Below, in pieces: positions 63,448-64,000 of a stretch of 64,000 nucleotides of DNA (position 1 is its first letter; every line of letters begins with the position of its first letter). The notes beneath the pieces are model-generated. The model had not been told where the DNA came from. It did no database searches and saw nothing but the letters and a program-made list of their open reading frames with translations. The stretch is taken from positions 1 to 64,000 of the forward strand of contig JAKPPU010000186.1 of the NCBI GenBank assembly GCA_029547185.1, read 5' to 3'. Position numbers and translations under genes: made by a program. The DNA is from Deltaproteobacteria bacterium (lineage in GTDB: Bacteria; Desulfobacterota; Desulfomonilia; UBA1062).

Positions 63448-63812
63448 GACCGCCTCCAGAGCAGTTCCTACGCCAAGCGTCAAGTCTTGCCGTAGCCCTG
63501 GATGGCGGCCCGACCATCCGTTAGGTCCTGAAGAAGCCCACAATCGGACCTCTGCACCCTTTGGATGAATGTTCTTATGAGCGGTATGTGCTGATCATCA
63601 TACTGCTCAAATATAACATTAATCACGAAAGCAGCTCGTGTCAACAAAAGGATTGTGTCCGACAACTGATTATCAACGGACAGAACACCGGCAGCAGATG
63701 ACCACTGTTTATAAACACCGCTCCGGGCTATAATGTTCGTTATGGGCGCTCTTCCTCTCCACAGCAGCCATATCCCCCACATCGAGCAGCCGTCGCTACC
63801 GGGGTGAAGGCC
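63448..63812. other. Intergenic region with repeat and hairpin
   Basis: It holds copy 3 of the 16-bp repeat (63503-63518) and a near-perfect 10-bp inverted repeat GAGCGGTATG/CATACTGCTC (63579-63608), possibly an operator. No gene was recognised; open frames here lack ribosome sites and relatives. Confidence 0.5.
63503..63518 (-). repeat. 16-bp repeat, copy 3
   Basis: Exact copy of GATGGTCGGGCCGCCA on the minus strand, upstream of the small membrane protein gene. The wider sequence GGATGG...CCATCC is itself an inverted repeat. Confidence 0.7.
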
Positions 63813-64000
63813 ATGTTCACTGTGTATCATCAGCTCGATCATGTTCGCCGCCTGGGCGGTGAGATACTTGACATGGCCGGATTTGAACCTGTAGAGACAC
63901 CATCCCGGAGAGTCTTTTCCCGATCGCTGGTCAGTCTGAAGGCCTACGGCAGCGGACAGCAGACCGGGCCGGCAGTGCTGATCGTTCCTGCCCCCATCAA
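63813..64000 (+). CDS. PHA-synthase-like alpha/beta hydrolase, 5' part (runs off window)
   Basis: 62 codons visible, starting MFTVYHQLDHVRRLGG. The last residues, VLIVPAPI, match the strand just before the oxyanion region of PhaC-like synthases and related alpha/beta hydrolases (usual form VPAPIKRAYIWDL). The catalytic part lies beyond the window. GTG at 63804 in frame is an alternative start. If it is a PHA synthase, its substrate would be the (R)-hydroxyacyl-CoA made by MaoC-type hydratases. Confidence 0.55.
   Translation, partial: MFTVYHQLDHVRRLGGEILDMAGFEPVETPSRRVFSRSLVSLKAYGSGQQTGPAVLIVPAPI

Noticed and set aside
63480..63842. 120-codon minus-strand frame at the right end
   Set aside because: No ribosome site, no known relative; it covers a repeat and hairpin and overlaps the start of a better-supported plus-strand gene.

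Overview
The window looks like a chromosomal segment of a moderately GC-rich, strictly anaerobic deltaproteobacterium (Desulfobacterota, perhaps of the syntrophic or sulfate-reducing kind). This rests on gene content: a tungsten-type aldehyde ferredoxin oxidoreductase, many ferredoxin-like proteins, a 15-haem cytochrome with a membrane b-type domain, ResB/CcsA cytochrome c maturation, NtrC-type sigma-54 regulation and many acyl-CoA enzymes. No rRNA, tRNA, CRISPR array or intact transposase gene was seen. The species cannot be named from the sequence alone.

Layout. 1-817: 5' part of a phosphohexomutase gene (minus strand, leaves the window). 818-1355: non-coding, with a 24-bp perfect inverted repeat resembling a REP/MITE remnant. 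1356-2765: outer-membrane beta-barrel protein. 3001-9401 (minus): macromolecular-synthesis operon rpsU-yqeY-mutS2-dnaG-rpoD with overlapping genes and a recognisable sigma-70 promoter. 9617-15028 (minus): beta-oxidation genes (acyl-CoA ligase alpha, 3-hydroxyacyl-CoA dehydrogenase, enoyl-CoA hydratase, large acyl-CoA dehydrogenase) facing a divergent TetR gene, with a promoter and operator-like palindrome between them. 16155-30409: MerR and TetR regulators, a nitronate-monooxygenase-like flavoprotein, a GMC-type oxidoreductase, three related membrane-associated ferredoxins, an aldehyde:ferredoxin oxidoreductase, two AMP-forming acyl-CoA ligases and a small unknown protein.

30671-46423 (minus) is the most interesting part: a tight run of 17 genes with very short or no gaps. 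It holds two MaoC-type hydratases, two acyl-CoA dehydrogenases, a TetR regulator, a PP2C-like phosphatase, a crotonase, both subunits of a CoA-transferase-fold enzyme, four thiolase-superfamily proteins in two A/B pairs, and four DUF35 (zinc ribbon plus OB fold) units. One DUF35 unit is fused to a beta-keto-acid cleavage enzyme (BKACE) and another to two SCP2 domains. None of the four thiolase-like proteins keeps the nucleophilic cysteine in its usual place. The set (dehydrogenase pair, MaoC pair, thiolase-like plus DUF35) matches the kinds of parts used by the actinobacterial ChsE1E2/ChsH1H2/Ltp2 system for aldolytic removal of steroid side chains, but here in an anaerobe and with two duplicated modules. 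The nearby aldehyde oxidoreductase and acyl-CoA ligases could recycle aldehydes released by such cleavage. The substrate is unknown.

47539-60900 is a respiratory block. resB-ccsA (plus) face a minus-strand operon encoding a Tat-exported molybdopterin oxidoreductase, a four-cluster ferredoxin subunit, a TorD-like chaperone, a di-haem cytochrome and a 15-haem cytochrome fused to a membrane b-type domain. A good sigma-54 promoter lies upstream of this operon, and a histidine kinase plus sigma-54 activator are encoded divergently beside it. The cytochrome genes and their small leader ORFs are duplicated, one leader copy carrying a frameshift.

60945-64000: a fragment of an aminoacyl-histidine dipeptidase gene, a terminator, a 55-codon ORF coupled to an ArsB/NhaD-type transporter, a small membrane protein, a 16-bp motif present three times, and the first codons of a PHA-synthase-like alpha/beta hydrolase at the right edge.
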